The position numbers were made by a program, and so were the translations under genes. Under the pieces are notes generated by a model. It was given only the letters and a program-made list of their open reading frames with translations, made no database searches and was not told where the DNA came from. A DNA stretch of 64,000 bases from JAOXRU01 sp965247735 (lineage in GTDB: Bacteria > Bacteroidota > Bacteroidia > Flavobacteriales > Flavobacteriaceae): assembly GCA_965247735.1 (NCBI GenBank), contig CBDFHN010000002.1:124001-188000 (forward strand), in the 5' to 3' direction. Shown one piece after another: positions 28,446 to 36,791 of this stretch; the first letter of the stretch is position 1; each line of letters begins with the position of its first letter.

Positions 28446-29284
28446 TAACGATACTTAAATCAGGTTTTTATACTACCATTCAGGACTTGGGTAGGTTTGG
28501 TTATAGAAACAAAGGCGTACCTGTTTCTGGTGTTATGGATGAATATTCTGCAATTAATGCCAATCTAATGCTTGGTAATGATAAAAATGATGTTGTTTTT
28601 GAAATGACAATGCTTGGCGCTACTTTTTTGTTCTCTAAAGCGACTTATATAGCTATTTCTGGAGCTAAAATTGAAGTATTATTAAATAATAAACCAATTT
28701 CAACGGAAAATACAATCTGTATAGCAGCGGGAGATATACTAGCCTTGGGCAGAATGGAAAAGGGATTTAGATCTTATTTAGCAATTAAGAATGGGCTGCT
28801 GGTACCAACAGTTTTAGGCAGCTGTTCTTATTATACTGCAATTACAAATTCAAGTAGCATTTCTAAAGGAGATGTTTTCGAGTATCAAGATTGTAAAACA
28901 CCTTTTCCGAAGAATATAAGTAATTATGATACTTCTATAATAACTGCTGATGTATTGGAAGTTTATAAAGGGCCTGAATTTACGCTATTGTCCGATCAGC
29001 AGTTAAGCATGCTCTTTGCAAGGCAATTTTCTGTTTCAAAAGATAATAATAGAATGGCATATCAAATAAAAGAAACCATAACAAGTATATCGGAAAGCAT
29101 ACTAACTTCTGCAACACTTCCAGGTACTGTTCAATTGACTCCACAGGGAAAATTAATAGTTTTAATGAAAGATGGACAGACTACAGGTGGCTATGCAAGA
29201 ATTTTACAACTTTCAAAAAAAGCTATTGCAGTTTTAGCTCAGAAAAAAACTGGAGAAAATTTTAGTTTGAAGCTGATAGTTTGA
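28442..29284 (+). CDS. pxpC: 5-oxoprolinase subunit C (KipA family)
   Basis: 280 residues. The start MITILKSGFYTTIQDLGRFG is the hallmark of the biotin-dependent carboxyltransferase/KipA family (allophanate hydrolase subunit 2). It overlaps pxpB by 4 nt (ATGA). A terminator follows at 29331. With PxpA and PxpB it recycles or salvages the damaged-glutamine product 5-oxoproline in the cytoplasm. Confidence 0.92.
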   Translation: MITILKSGFYTTIQDLGRFGYRNKGVPVSGVMDEYSAINANLMLGNDKNDVVFEMTMLGATFLFSKATYIAISGAKIEVLLNNKPISTENTICIAAGDILALGRMEKGFRSYLAIKNGLLVPTVLGSCSYYTAITNSSSISKGDVFEYQDCKTPFPKNISNYDTSIITADVLEVYKGPEFTLLSDQQLSMLFARQFSVSKDNNRMAYQIKETITSISESILTSATLPGTVQLTPQGKLIVLMKDGQTTGGYARILQLSKKAIAVLAQKKTGENFSLKLIV

Positions 29285-29330
29285 AAACACTATCATATTT
29301 AAGATTACAACGAATTAATTCTATATTAAT

Positions 29331-29350
29331 AAGGGGTTTTTCCCCTTTTT
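29331..29350 (+). terminator. Terminator after the pxpABC operon
   Basis: Stem AAGGGG (29331-29336) with CCCCTT (29342-29347), a T-rich loop and T run. Short but GC-rich. Confidence 0.7.
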
Positions 29351-29436
29351 GATTTCTAAGGAAGTGATTAATTTGCAGCAGTTAATTATATTTTAGTGTT
29401 CAGCTTTTAAAAATATAAATAGTAAACAAATGTATT

Positions 29437-29922
29437 ATGATTAAAACAGTACAATTTACCCTAGTAGTTTTTCTGATTGCAACAATAATATCTTGCGATC
29501 AAGATGGAAATAATACTGTAGAACCACCAAAAGGAGTGATTCCTGTTAAAGTAGCTCAAGAATTGCAAACAAATTTCTTAAAAACAAGAGAGGGAGTTAT
29601 TAATGCCGAAATTGGATATCAGGATTCTAGAGAAGTGTGGTGGTCCATTGATGAGTTGAAGCAATACATTGCCTATGTAGAACAAGAATCTGCAAAACAA
29701 GGAAAGAAAAATCTAGGACTTCGTGTATATTTTGGTGCTACAGCTGCAACAATGGAATATAAAAACGGATTATCTACCTTGTTTTTTGTGCCTACTTTTA
29801 ATAATGGTAAAAACAAGGCTGCAGTTTTTAGTATGATACCACCTGATGACGGAGATGAAAATAATTATGAGATTGACCCATTGAATAGAGGAACAGTTGG
29901 GGATCCACCAATTGGTTACTAA
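29437..29922 (+). CDS. Small lipoprotein ahead of a two-component system
   Basis: 161 residues. The signal peptide has a lipobox (ATIISC, Cys about 20). The mature part has VAQELQTNFLKTREGVINAE and REVWWSIDELKQYIAYVEQE, and a Gly-rich segment with DDGDENNYEIDPLNRG near the end. I recognise no family, though similar proteins sit beside small membrane proteins in Flavobacteriia. It ends 11 nt before the membrane protein at 29934, so they are probably co-transcribed. Linking it to the kinase downstream is inference. Confidence 0.6.
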   Translation: MIKTVQFTLVVFLIATIISCDQDGNNTVEPPKGVIPVKVAQELQTNFLKTREGVINAEIGYQDSREVWWSIDELKQYIAYVEQESAKQGKKNLGLRVYFGATAATMEYKNGLSTLFFVPTFNNGKNKAAVFSMIPPDDGDENNYEIDPLNRGTVGDPPIGY

Positions 29923-29933
29923 AAAAAAAAGAC

Positions 29934-30641
29934 TTGATTAAATTTCCTGCTAACATAATATTATTACTTGAGCTAGTCGCTTTTGTGGCTTCTCTAATAA
30001 TTATAAAAAGAGAGAATAATAATACAAATGCTCATTTAGTAATTTTTCTTGGAGTTACTTTTTTTTATGAAATAATAAGTGCAGCAATAACAATTAATTA
30101 TTACAAATTTGATTTTTTTATTTTTGATTTCTTTAATACAGTATTTGAAAATAAATATGTAAAAAACAACATTTGGATATCCAATATATTCTATGTTTTT
30201 TGGTATTCATATATACTGTATTATATTTTCAATTTTTTAGAAGGAAAAAAAATAAGAATTATTGGGAAATTAGCAGTGATAGCTTTTTTAATGTTTTCTC
30301 TTATTGATTTATATGTCAATTGGAATATGGTGTTTTCTGAGCTTTTAGACGGTACAACTATTGTTGGCGCAATACTATTTCTGGTATCAGCTTTATTGTA
30401 CTATTATGAATTTTTAAAATCAGATAAAATTTTATATTTTTATAAGAATCTTTCCTTTTGGGTAATTACGTCTCTTCTTATTTTTAACTTGGTTACCACA
30501 CCAATTTTTTTGTTTTCATCACAATTAAAATTTAAAGGTACTACCTATAATTATATTTTGTTGTTTTCTAACATAATTCTTTATGGTGGAATTACAACTG
30601 GACTCATTATTAAGGCTATACATGCCAAAACTAAACAGTAA
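29934..30641 (+). CDS. Multi-pass membrane protein of unknown function
   Basis: 235 residues with about seven hydrophobic segments spread over the whole length (for example 8-24, 34-53, 70-85, 105-120, 140-155, 175-192, 205-222) and few charges. The only usable start in frame is a TTG just after a poly-A stretch; no in-frame ATG occurs before about residue 115. It follows the lipoprotein gene by 11 nt and precedes the histidine kinase by 174 nt. As the kinase has almost no sensor domain, this could be the sensing partner, but this is a guess. No family recognised. Confidence 0.5.
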   Translation: MIKFPANIILLLELVAFVASLIIIKRENNNTNAHLVIFLGVTFFYEIISAAITINYYKFDFFIFDFFNTVFENKYVKNNIWISNIFYVFWYSYILYYIFNFLEGKKIRIIGKLAVIAFLMFSLIDLYVNWNMVFSELLDGTTIVGAILFLVSALLYYYEFLKSDKILYFYKNLSFWVITSLLIFNLVTTPIFLFSSQLKFKGTTYNYILLFSNIILYGGITTGLIIKAIHAKTKQ

Positions 30642-30815
30642 TTTGCGCTAAAACTTTAAATTAAATAGTGAATTAAATAATTTCTTTCAAATAAATAATA
30701 AGTAATAGCTCTATTTGTGAGGGTAATTCTACGTATTATTGTTAATAAAATCTTTAAATGGCAGAAAATAAACTTTAGTTTTATATTTTTATGCTGTTAA
30801 CTAATCTCTAACTCA

Positions 30816-31616
30816 TTGAACAACACTACTGATGAATATGTATACCTAATTGTGTACGTAACATTACTAATTGTTATTTTGATAACATTTGTAATGGTAT
30901 TTCTTATTGCATACAATAAAAAGAAGATAGAAATTCTACTTGACAAAGTAAATCAACGTCAGCATTTTGAGAAAGTAATCATTAATACACGTTTAGAAAT
31001 CCAAGAGCATATCTTAAAAAATTTGAGTTGGGAACTGCATGATAATGTTGGACAGCTATTATCGGTTGCAAAAATGCAGTTAAATATTATTCTTCCTGAA
31101 TTAACTGAAGACCAGCAATTAAAAATTAAAGAAACTTCAACTATTGTTGGTCAGAGTCTGCATGATGTTCGTTTGTTATCAAAAACATTAAATAGTGAAG
31201 TGCTAAGTAAGTATACATTAACAGAAGCGATAACATTAGAATTGGAGCGGTTCAATAGACTAGACTTAATAGAAGCTTCAAAAGAAGTAATAGGTACTGA
31301 GTTTACAATTCAAAAAAAAGAAACTATCATAATTTTTAGAATATTTCAAGAGGTTTTCTCAAACGTTATAAAACATGCAGATGCAACATTTTTAAAAGTA
31401 AAATTAATTTTTAATGATGGCTCTTTAGAAATAGAAGTAAGAGATGATGGTAATGGATTTGATACTGCTCTAATTTCTAAGGGATGTGGCTTGCAAAATA
31501 TGCAAAGTAGAGCGGAGTTGATAAATGCTAATCTGAACATATTTTCAGAATTAGAACAAGGGACTTCTATAAAATTAGTATATTCACCGAAAAAAGAAGA
31601 ACTTTGCACAATATGA
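30816..31616 (+). CDS. Sensor histidine kinase, NarX/HisKA_3 type
   Basis: 266 residues. One membrane segment (about 10-32) is followed by a short coiled region and the dimerisation box SWELHDNVGQLLS, whose His-75 is the phospho-acceptor. The C-terminal HATPase_c domain has the N box FQEVFSNVIKHAD and the G box DDGNGFDTALIS, then GCGLQNMQSRA. There is no periplasmic sensor domain, so the input must come from other proteins. The start is TTG; no better one is in frame. Its stop overlaps the first copy of a 90-bp tandem repeat, and the response regulator follows. Confidence 0.85.
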   Translation: MNNTTDEYVYLIVYVTLLIVILITFVMVFLIAYNKKKIEILLDKVNQRQHFEKVIINTRLEIQEHILKNLSWELHDNVGQLLSVAKMQLNIILPELTEDQQLKIKETSTIVGQSLHDVRLLSKTLNSEVLSKYTLTEAITLELERFNRLDLIEASKEVIGTEFTIQKKETIIIFRIFQEVFSNVIKHADATFLKVKLIFNDGSLEIEVRDDGNGFDTALISKGCGLQNMQSRAELINANLNIFSELEQGTSIKLVYSPKKEELCTI

Positions 31617-31793
31617 ACCGAGCATGTTAAGAACTTTATCGCCCAAGGGAATGACTAATTGCGAACAGCATGTGCCTGTTAAAAAACAATAGATATAGAC
31701 ACATGAACCGAGCATGTTAAAAAGCATATCACAAGAAAAAATGACTAAAAGCGAACAGCATGTGTCAGTTAAAAAAACAGTAAATATAGACAG
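31613..31793 (+). repeat. Two 90-bp tandem copies between kinase and regulator genes
   Basis: Copy 1 is 31613-31702 and copy 2 is 31703-31793. Each begins ATGAACCGAGCATGTTAA, has ATGACTAA in the middle, then GCGAACAGCATGTG, and ends ATATAGACA. The first ATG overlaps the kinase stop (ATGA), and the regulator ATG at 31794 follows the second copy. Each copy holds the word AGCATGT twice and encodes a five-codon ORF (MNRAC) and a second small ORF. Roughly three quarters of the bases agree by eye. Confidence 0.85.
31651..31692 (+). CDS. Micro-ORF in repeat copy 1 (13 codons)
   Basis: ATG at 31651, stop TAG at 31690; product MTNCEQHVPVKKQ. Its counterpart in copy 2 is MTKSEQHVSVKKTVNIDR. The shared EQHV-VKK core suggests the reading frame is kept, but the sample is too short to be sure. 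Confidence 0.35.
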   Translation: MTNCEQHVPVKKQ

Positions 31794-31797
31794 ATGA
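31741..31797 (+). CDS. Micro-ORF in repeat copy 2, coupled to the response regulator
   Basis: ATG at 31741; product of 18 residues, MTKSEQHVSVKKTVNIDR. Its TGA stop (31795-31797) overlaps the ATG of the response regulator (31794-31796) in an ATGA, an arrangement typical of translational coupling. If it is translated, ribosomes ending here could restart on the regulator. No known family. Confidence 0.4.
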   Translation: MTKSEQHVSVKKTVNIDR

Positions 31798-32426
31798 AGC
31801 ACTCCGTTGTCATTGTAGATGATCATTCTCTATTTGCAAAATCACTTAAGATATTAGTAGATTCTTTTGATGATTTTGAGGTGGTTTACCATGCCACTAA
31901 CGGAAAAAAACTATTAGATTGGTTAGAATTAACGAATCAGAGACCTGATGTAATTTTATTAGATATTAACATGCCTGTATTAAATGGTATGGATACAATG
32001 AAAGTGCTATGTGAGCGTTTTTCAAAATTAAAAGTATTGGCCCTATCTATGGATGATGAAGATGAGACCGTGATAAAAATGCTTAGAAATGGAGCTAAAG
32101 GATATTTGCTAAAAGATATTGATCCTGAGGTGTTAAAAGAAGCTTTATCTTCTGTGATTCACCAAGGTTTTTATACTTCAGAACGTATAACTAATGAAAT
32201 CTTTCATGTTGCCATTCCAAAAACTGAACTTAAATTAAAAGTAAGAGAGAAAGAATTTTTAAAATGGGCATGTACTGAAAAAACATATAAGGAAATTGCT
32301 TCTGAGATGTTTTTAAGCCCCAAAACTGTTGATGGCTACAGGGAAGCACTCTTTGAAAAATGTAATGTAAAGAGTAGAGTTGGTTTGGTGCTTTATGCCA
32401 TAAAAAATAATATTATTGAAATTTAA
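31794..32426 (+). CDS. LuxR/NarL-family response regulator
   Basis: 210 residues. The receiver domain (1-120) has the acidic pocket IVDD (7-10) and phospho-acceptor Asp-57 in PDVILLDINMP, and the conserved Lys in KGYLLKD. The C-terminal LuxR helix-turn-helix (about 140-200) has YKEIASEMFLSPKTVDGYR, with SPKTVDGYRE as the recognition helix. It is the partner of the kinase at 30816-31616. Which genes it controls is not visible. Confidence 0.88.
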   Translation: MKHSVVIVDDHSLFAKSLKILVDSFDDFEVVYHATNGKKLLDWLELTNQRPDVILLDINMPVLNGMDTMKVLCERFSKLKVLALSMDDEDETVIKMLRNGAKGYLLKDIDPEVLKEALSSVIHQGFYTSERITNEIFHVAIPKTELKLKVREKEFLKWACTEKTYKEIASEMFLSPKTVDGYREALFEKCNVKSRVGLVLYAIKNNIIEI

Positions 32427-32427
32427 C

Positions 32428-32457
32428 TTTGAAATATAAAAAACTTTTCTAAGTTTG
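32428..32457 (+). promoter_or_regulatory. Promoter of the ilv operon
   Basis: TTTG at 32428-32431 and TAAGTTTG at 32450-32457, separated by 18 nt, match the Bacteroidota pattern of a TTTG element at -33 and TAnnTTTG at -7. The leader peptide ATG at 32466 lies only 8 nt past the box, so the transcript would have almost no 5' leader. The promoter lies in the 337-nt gap between the response regulator and ilvD. Confidence 0.7.
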
Positions 32458-32465
32458 TAAGACAA

Positions 32466-32519
32466 ATGAAGAACATACTAAACATAATTAGCATTGTCAT
32501 TATTATTCCTCAGGAATGA
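32466..32519 (+). CDS. Ile-rich leader peptide of the ilv attenuator
   Basis: A 17-codon ORF, MKNILNIISIVIIIPQE, with seven Ile plus Leu and Val. The cluster at codons 10-14 (Ile-Val-Ile-Ile-Ile, 32493-32507) is the expected stalling site when branched-chain aminoacyl-tRNA is scarce. It starts 8 nt after the promoter box and ends in the loop region of the attenuator. Its sole job should be to sense charged Ile/Val/Leu tRNA; no separate function is expected. Confidence 0.8.
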   Translation: MKNILNIISIVIIIPQE

Positions 32520-32584
32520 TATAGCTGATTAATGAGTAAATCGAAGCCTATATCAAGATAAAAATTGATATAGGCTTTTTTTTT
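32501..32584 (+). promoter_or_regulatory. ilv transcription attenuator (pause, antiterminator and terminator hairpins)
   Basis: Three mutually exclusive stems are visible. Pause: TATTATTCC (32501-32509) with GGAATGATA (32513-32521), 9 bp with one G-U. Antiterminator: GATATAGCT (32518-32526) with AGCCTATATC (32545-32554), one bulge. Terminator: GCCTATATCAA (32546-32556) with TTGATATAGGC (32565-32575), 11 bp, then nine T. A ribosome stalled on the Ile-Val run covers the first arm, frees GATATAGCT to form the antiterminator, and so lets polymerase read into ilvD. This is classical attenuation, read from pairing alone. Confidence 0.8.
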
Positions 32585-32764
32585 GCTTTTTTCTTAACTA
32601 TTGAATATGATATATTTAATTTAAGAAACAAGCTGTTTTTCAGTTTGTTAGCTGTCATTTTAGTGCTTTGAGTTTAAAATAATAGCTAAAAGCGAATAAA
32701 AGGTAGAAAAATAACAAGATAATTTTGATTTATATATTAATTCGATACGTTTTTAACATTTTAT

Positions 32765-34441
32765 ATGAACTATACTAAATTTAGTAAAGCAGTAACTCAA
32801 GATCCAACACAACCTGCAGCACAAGCGATGTTACATGCAATTGGTTTAACAGACGAGGATTTTCTTAAACCACTAGTAGGTATTGCTAGTACAGGTTACG
32901 AAGGAAACCCATGTAATATGCATTTAAATGACCTTGCCAAATTGGTAAAAGAAGGAACACTTACTGCTAACTTAGTTGGATTAATATTTAATACTATTGG
33001 AGTTAGTGATGGTATTTCGATGGGAACACCTGGTATGCGATTTTCATTGCCATCAAGAGATGTTATTGCTGATTCTATGGAAACAGTGGTACAGGCAATG
33101 AGTTATGACGCATTGGTTACTGTAGTAGGCTGTGATAAAAACATGCCTGGAGCATTAATGGCAATGTTACGTCTAGATAGACCTTCTATATTGGTTTATG
33201 GTGGAACCATAGCTTCTGGTTGTCATGAAGGTAAAAAATTAGATATCGTATCTGCTTTTGAAGCTTGGGGAGAAAAAGTTGCTGGTACTATAGATGAAAG
33301 CGAATATAAACAAGTAATTAAAAAAGCTTGTCCAGGTGCTGGTGCATGTGGAGGTATGTATACTGCTAATACAATGGCATCAGCAATTGAAGCATTAGGA
33401 ATGTCTATGCCGTATAACTCTTCTAATCCTGCAATTAGTGCAGCTAAAGAAGAAGAATGCAAAGCAGTTGGCGATGCATTAAAAGTATTGATAGAAAAAG
33501 ATATTAAACCTTCGGATATTGTAACTAGAAAAGCCTTAGAAAACGCAATTAGATTGGTTACTATAATGGGAGGCTCTACAAATGCAGTATTGCACTTTTT
33601 AGCAATAGCTAGAGCAGCTAGAATAGAATTTACCCTAGCAGATTTTCAAAAAATAAGTGATACTACTCCGTTTTTAGCAGATTTAAAACCTAGTGGTAAG
33701 TTCTTAATGGAAGATGTACATCGTGTAGGTGGTATTCCAGCGGTATTAAAGTATTTACTAGCAGAAGGATTGATACATGGAGATTGTTTAACTGTTACTG
33801 GGAAAACATTGGCAGAAAATTTAGGAGATGTTAAAGATTTAATAGAAGGACAACAGGTGATTAAACCGCTAAGCAATCCAATAAAAGAAACTGGGCACCT
33901 AAGAATATTGTTTGGGAACCTTGCAGAAGAAGGTTCTGTAGCAAAAATTACAGGAAAAGAAGGACTTCATTTTAAAGGAAAAGCAAAAGTTTTTGAAGGA
34001 GAATATGCCGCTAATGATGGAATCAGAGATGGTTTGGTAGAAAAAGGAGATGTTGTCGTCATCAGATATGAAGGACCTAAAGGGGGACCAGGAATGCCGG
34101 AAATGTTAAAACCAACGGCTGCTATTATGGGAGCAGGCTTAGGAAAAAATGTGGCCCTAATTACAGATGGACGTTTTTCTGGAGGGACTCATGGTTTTGT
34201 AGTTGGGCATATTGTTCCTGAAGCTCAAGAAGGAGGGACTATTGCTATTTTAAAAGATGGAGATATTATTACTATTGATGCTGAAACGAATACAATTTCT
34301 GTAGACCTTAGTGATGAAGAAATTGCAAAAAGAAAATCAGAATGGAAACAACCGCCTTTAAAATTTGATAGAGGAGTGTTGTATAAATATGCAAATACTG
34401 TTTCATCAGCGTCTCAAGGATGTGTTACTGATGAATTTTAA
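32765..34441 (+). CDS. ilvD: Dihydroxy-acid dehydratase
   Basis: 558 residues, the usual length of the family. Conserved Cys residues lie in VVGCDKNMPG and CPGAGACGGMYTANTM, which bind the iron-sulfur cluster; ITDGRFSGGTHGFVVGH is the C-terminal family signature. It makes 2-keto-isovalerate and 2-keto-3-methylvalerate for valine, isoleucine and leucine synthesis. It is the first structural gene behind the attenuator; ilvB begins 9 nt after its stop. Confidence 0.95.
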   Translation: MNYTKFSKAVTQDPTQPAAQAMLHAIGLTDEDFLKPLVGIASTGYEGNPCNMHLNDLAKLVKEGTLTANLVGLIFNTIGVSDGISMGTPGMRFSLPSRDVIADSMETVVQAMSYDALVTVVGCDKNMPGALMAMLRLDRPSILVYGGTIASGCHEGKKLDIVSAFEAWGEKVAGTIDESEYKQVIKKACPGAGACGGMYTANTMASAIEALGMSMPYNSSNPAISAAKEEECKAVGDALKVLIEKDIKPSDIVTRKALENAIRLVTIMGGSTNAVLHFLAIARAARIEFTLADFQKISDTTPFLADLKPSGKFLMEDVHRVGGIPAVLKYLLAEGLIHGDCLTVTGKTLAENLGDVKDLIEGQQVIKPLSNPIKETGHLRILFGNLAEEGSVAKITGKEGLHFKGKAKVFEGEYAANDGIRDGLVEKGDVVVIRYEGPKGGPGMPEMLKPTAAIMGAGLGKNVALITDGRFSGGTHGFVVGHIVPEAQEGGTIAILKDGDIITIDAETNTISVDLSDEEIAKRKSEWKQPPLKFDRGVLYKYANTVSSASQGCVTDEF

Positions 34442-34450
34442 AAAAAGATT

Positions 34451-36184
34451 ATGGAGACATTAAAGAAAGAGAAAAAAGAATCTTCCATAGCTACCACAAT
34501 AAAAATAAGTGGGGCGGAAGCAGTAATTAGATGTTTGTTGGCAGAAGGGGTAGATTTACTGTACGGTTACCCAGGAGGTGCTATAATGCCTGTATATGAT
34601 GAATTGTATAAGTTTAGAAATGAATTAAGACATGTGCTTACTCGTCATGAGCAAGGTGCAACACATATGGCGCAGGGTTATGCTAGAAGTAGTGGTAAAG
34701 TTGGAGTTGCGATTGCAACTTCAGGACCAGGAGCTACTAATTTAGTTACTGGTATTGCTGATGCTCAAATAGATTCTACACCTATGGTTTGTATTACTGG
34801 CCAAGTAGCGAGTCATCTACTGGGATCTGATGCTTTTCAAGAAACAGATATTATTGGTATTTCTACGCCAGTAACCAAATGGAATTATCAAATTACGAAG
34901 GCTGAAGAAATTCCAGAAATTTTTGCAAAAGCGTTTTATATTGCTAGATCTGGTCGTCCAGGACCTGTATTAATTGATATCACAAAAGATGCACAATTTG
35001 CAGATTTTGAGTTTTCTTATGAGAAATGTACAGGTATTAGAAGTTATAAAGCTATACCAGATGTAGAACTAACAGCTATAGAAGCTGCTGCTGAAGTAAT
35101 AAATGCTGCAAAAAAGCCATTTATAGTTTTTGGACAAGGTATAGTATTGGGTAAAGCTGAAGCAGAATTAAAGGCATTAATCGAAAAAGCTGATATTCCT
35201 ACGGCTTGGACAATTTTAGGACTTTCAGGATTACCCACAGATCATGAACTAAATGTAGGAATGGTAGGGATGCATGGAAATTATGCTCCTAATATTCTAA
35301 CGAACGAATGCGATGTTTTAATTGCATTAGGGATGCGTTTTGATGATAGGGTTACAGGAAATTTAGAAACTTATGCAAAACAAGCAAAAGTAATTCATTT
35401 TGAAATTGACCCAGCAGAGGTGGAAAAAAATGTAACGACAGAGGTAGCTGTATTAGGTGATGTAAAAGAAACACTTGGTTTATTACTTCCTTTGATTAAG
35501 GAAGCTAAACATCCTGAATGGAGAGCAGAATTCAAAAAGAATTTCGATTTAGAATATGAAACTGTTATAAAAGATGAAGTTACGCCAACAAAAGAAGGTT
35601 TAACAATGGGCGAAGCTATTGAAGCTGTTAATAAAGCTTCTGGTGGCGATGCTATTATAGTATCAGATGTGGGACAGCATCAAATGATGGCGTGTAGGTA
35701 TGCCAAATTCAACAAAACCATGAGTAATATTACCTCTGGAGGATTGGGAACAATGGGATTTGCACTTCCTGCAGCTATTGGAGCTAAAATGGGAGCAATG
35801 GAACGTGAAGTTGTTGCCGTAATTGGTGATGGTGGCTATCAAATGACAATCCAAGAACTTGGAACTATTTTTCAAACAAAAGTACCAGTAAAAATTATGG
35901 TATTGAATAATGAGTTTTTAGGAATGGTACGCCAATGGCAAGAATTGTTTTTTGACAGGCGTTATGCATCTACAGAAATGTCAAATCCTGATTTTATAAA
36001 AATCGCTGAAGGATATGATATAAAAGCACGAAAAGTAACCAAGCGAGATGATTTACAGGAAGCTGTTAATGAAATGTTGGCAAGTAAAGATTCCTATTTC
36101 TTGGAAGTTTGTGTAGAAAAAGAAGGTAAAGTATTTCCAATGATAGCAACTGGAGCATCTGTTTCTGACTGTAGATTAAAATAA
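34451..36184 (+). CDS. ilvB: Acetolactate synthase, large (catalytic) subunit
   Basis: 577 residues. The N-terminal TPP-binding part has the catalytic Glu in LTRHEQGATHMAQGYAR near residue 62, and the C-terminal TPP site has AVIGDGGYQMTIQELGT followed by LNNEFLGMVRQWQ. It condenses pyruvate with pyruvate or 2-ketobutyrate. It sits in ilvD-ilvB-ilvN order with gaps of 5 to 9 nt, so it is translated from one transcript. Confidence 0.95.
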   Translation: METLKKEKKESSIATTIKISGAEAVIRCLLAEGVDLLYGYPGGAIMPVYDELYKFRNELRHVLTRHEQGATHMAQGYARSSGKVGVAIATSGPGATNLVTGIADAQIDSTPMVCITGQVASHLLGSDAFQETDIIGISTPVTKWNYQITKAEEIPEIFAKAFYIARSGRPGPVLIDITKDAQFADFEFSYEKCTGIRSYKAIPDVELTAIEAAAEVINAAKKPFIVFGQGIVLGKAEAELKALIEKADIPTAWTILGLSGLPTDHELNVGMVGMHGNYAPNILTNECDVLIALGMRFDDRVTGNLETYAKQAKVIHFEIDPAEVEKNVTTEVAVLGDVKETLGLLLPLIKEAKHPEWRAEFKKNFDLEYETVIKDEVTPTKEGLTMGEAIEAVNKASGGDAIIVSDVGQHQMMACRYAKFNKTMSNITSGGLGTMGFALPAAIGAKMGAMEREVVAVIGDGGYQMTIQELGTIFQTKVPVKIMVLNNEFLGMVRQWQELFFDRRYASTEMSNPDFIKIAEGYDIKARKVTKRDDLQEAVNEMLASKDSYFLEVCVEKEGKVFPMIATGASVSDCRLK

Positions 36185-36189
36185 GAGTA

Positions 36190-36717
36190 ATGGAAGAAAA
36201 TAAAACATATACAATATCTGTTTATACAGAAAATAACTTGGGATTACTAAATAGAATCTCAGCTATATTCTTAAAGCGTCACGTTAACATAGAAGGATTA
36301 ACTGTTTCTAAGTCAGAAATAGAAGGTGTTTCTAGATTTGTAATCGTAGTAAATACCACTGAAAAATGGGCTAAGAATTTAGTCAGTCAAATAGAGAAAC
36401 AAATAGAGGTAATACGTGCCTATTATCATACCGATGATGAAACCATTTATATGGAATCGGCTTTGTTTAAGGTCGCGTCAGATTTATTATTTGATGAACG
36501 AGAAATTCAAAATATCATCAAAGAAACCAATGCGGAGATCGTTACTGTTTCTAGAGCATTTTTTGTGATTTCTAAAACAGGACGACGCAAAGAAATCAAT
36601 CATTTGCACGATCAATTAAAACCGTTCGGTATAAAACAGTTTGTGCGTTCAGGAAGAATAGCAGTTTCTAAAGAAGAAATGGCAGTTTCATCCATATTAG
36701 AAGCGTTTAAAAATTAA
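36190..36717 (+). CDS. ilvN: Acetolactate synthase, small (regulatory) subunit
   Basis: 175 residues. Starts with an ACT domain (TISVYTENNLGLLNRIS, about 7-75), which binds valine for feedback control, followed by the C-terminal activation domain (about 85-160). It begins 5 nt after ilvB. The downstream gap of 74 nt to ilvC contains a small hairpin (CCCAA/TTGGG, 36756-36769). Confidence 0.93.
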   Translation: MEENKTYTISVYTENNLGLLNRISAIFLKRHVNIEGLTVSKSEIEGVSRFVIVVNTTEKWAKNLVSQIEKQIEVIRAYYHTDDETIYMESALFKVASDLLFDEREIQNIIKETNAEIVTVSRAFFVISKTGRRKEINHLHDQLKPFGIKQFVRSGRIAVSKEEMAVSSILEAFKN

Positions 36718-36791
36718 ATATAACCACAGTTCAAGAAAAAAATTGAGCAATAACACCCAATTAGTTGGGCAACATTAATAAATAAAAAAAA

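Noticed and set aside
31613..31793. Possible CRISPR-like repeat
   Set aside because: Only two long tandem copies without spacers, and no cas genes in the window.
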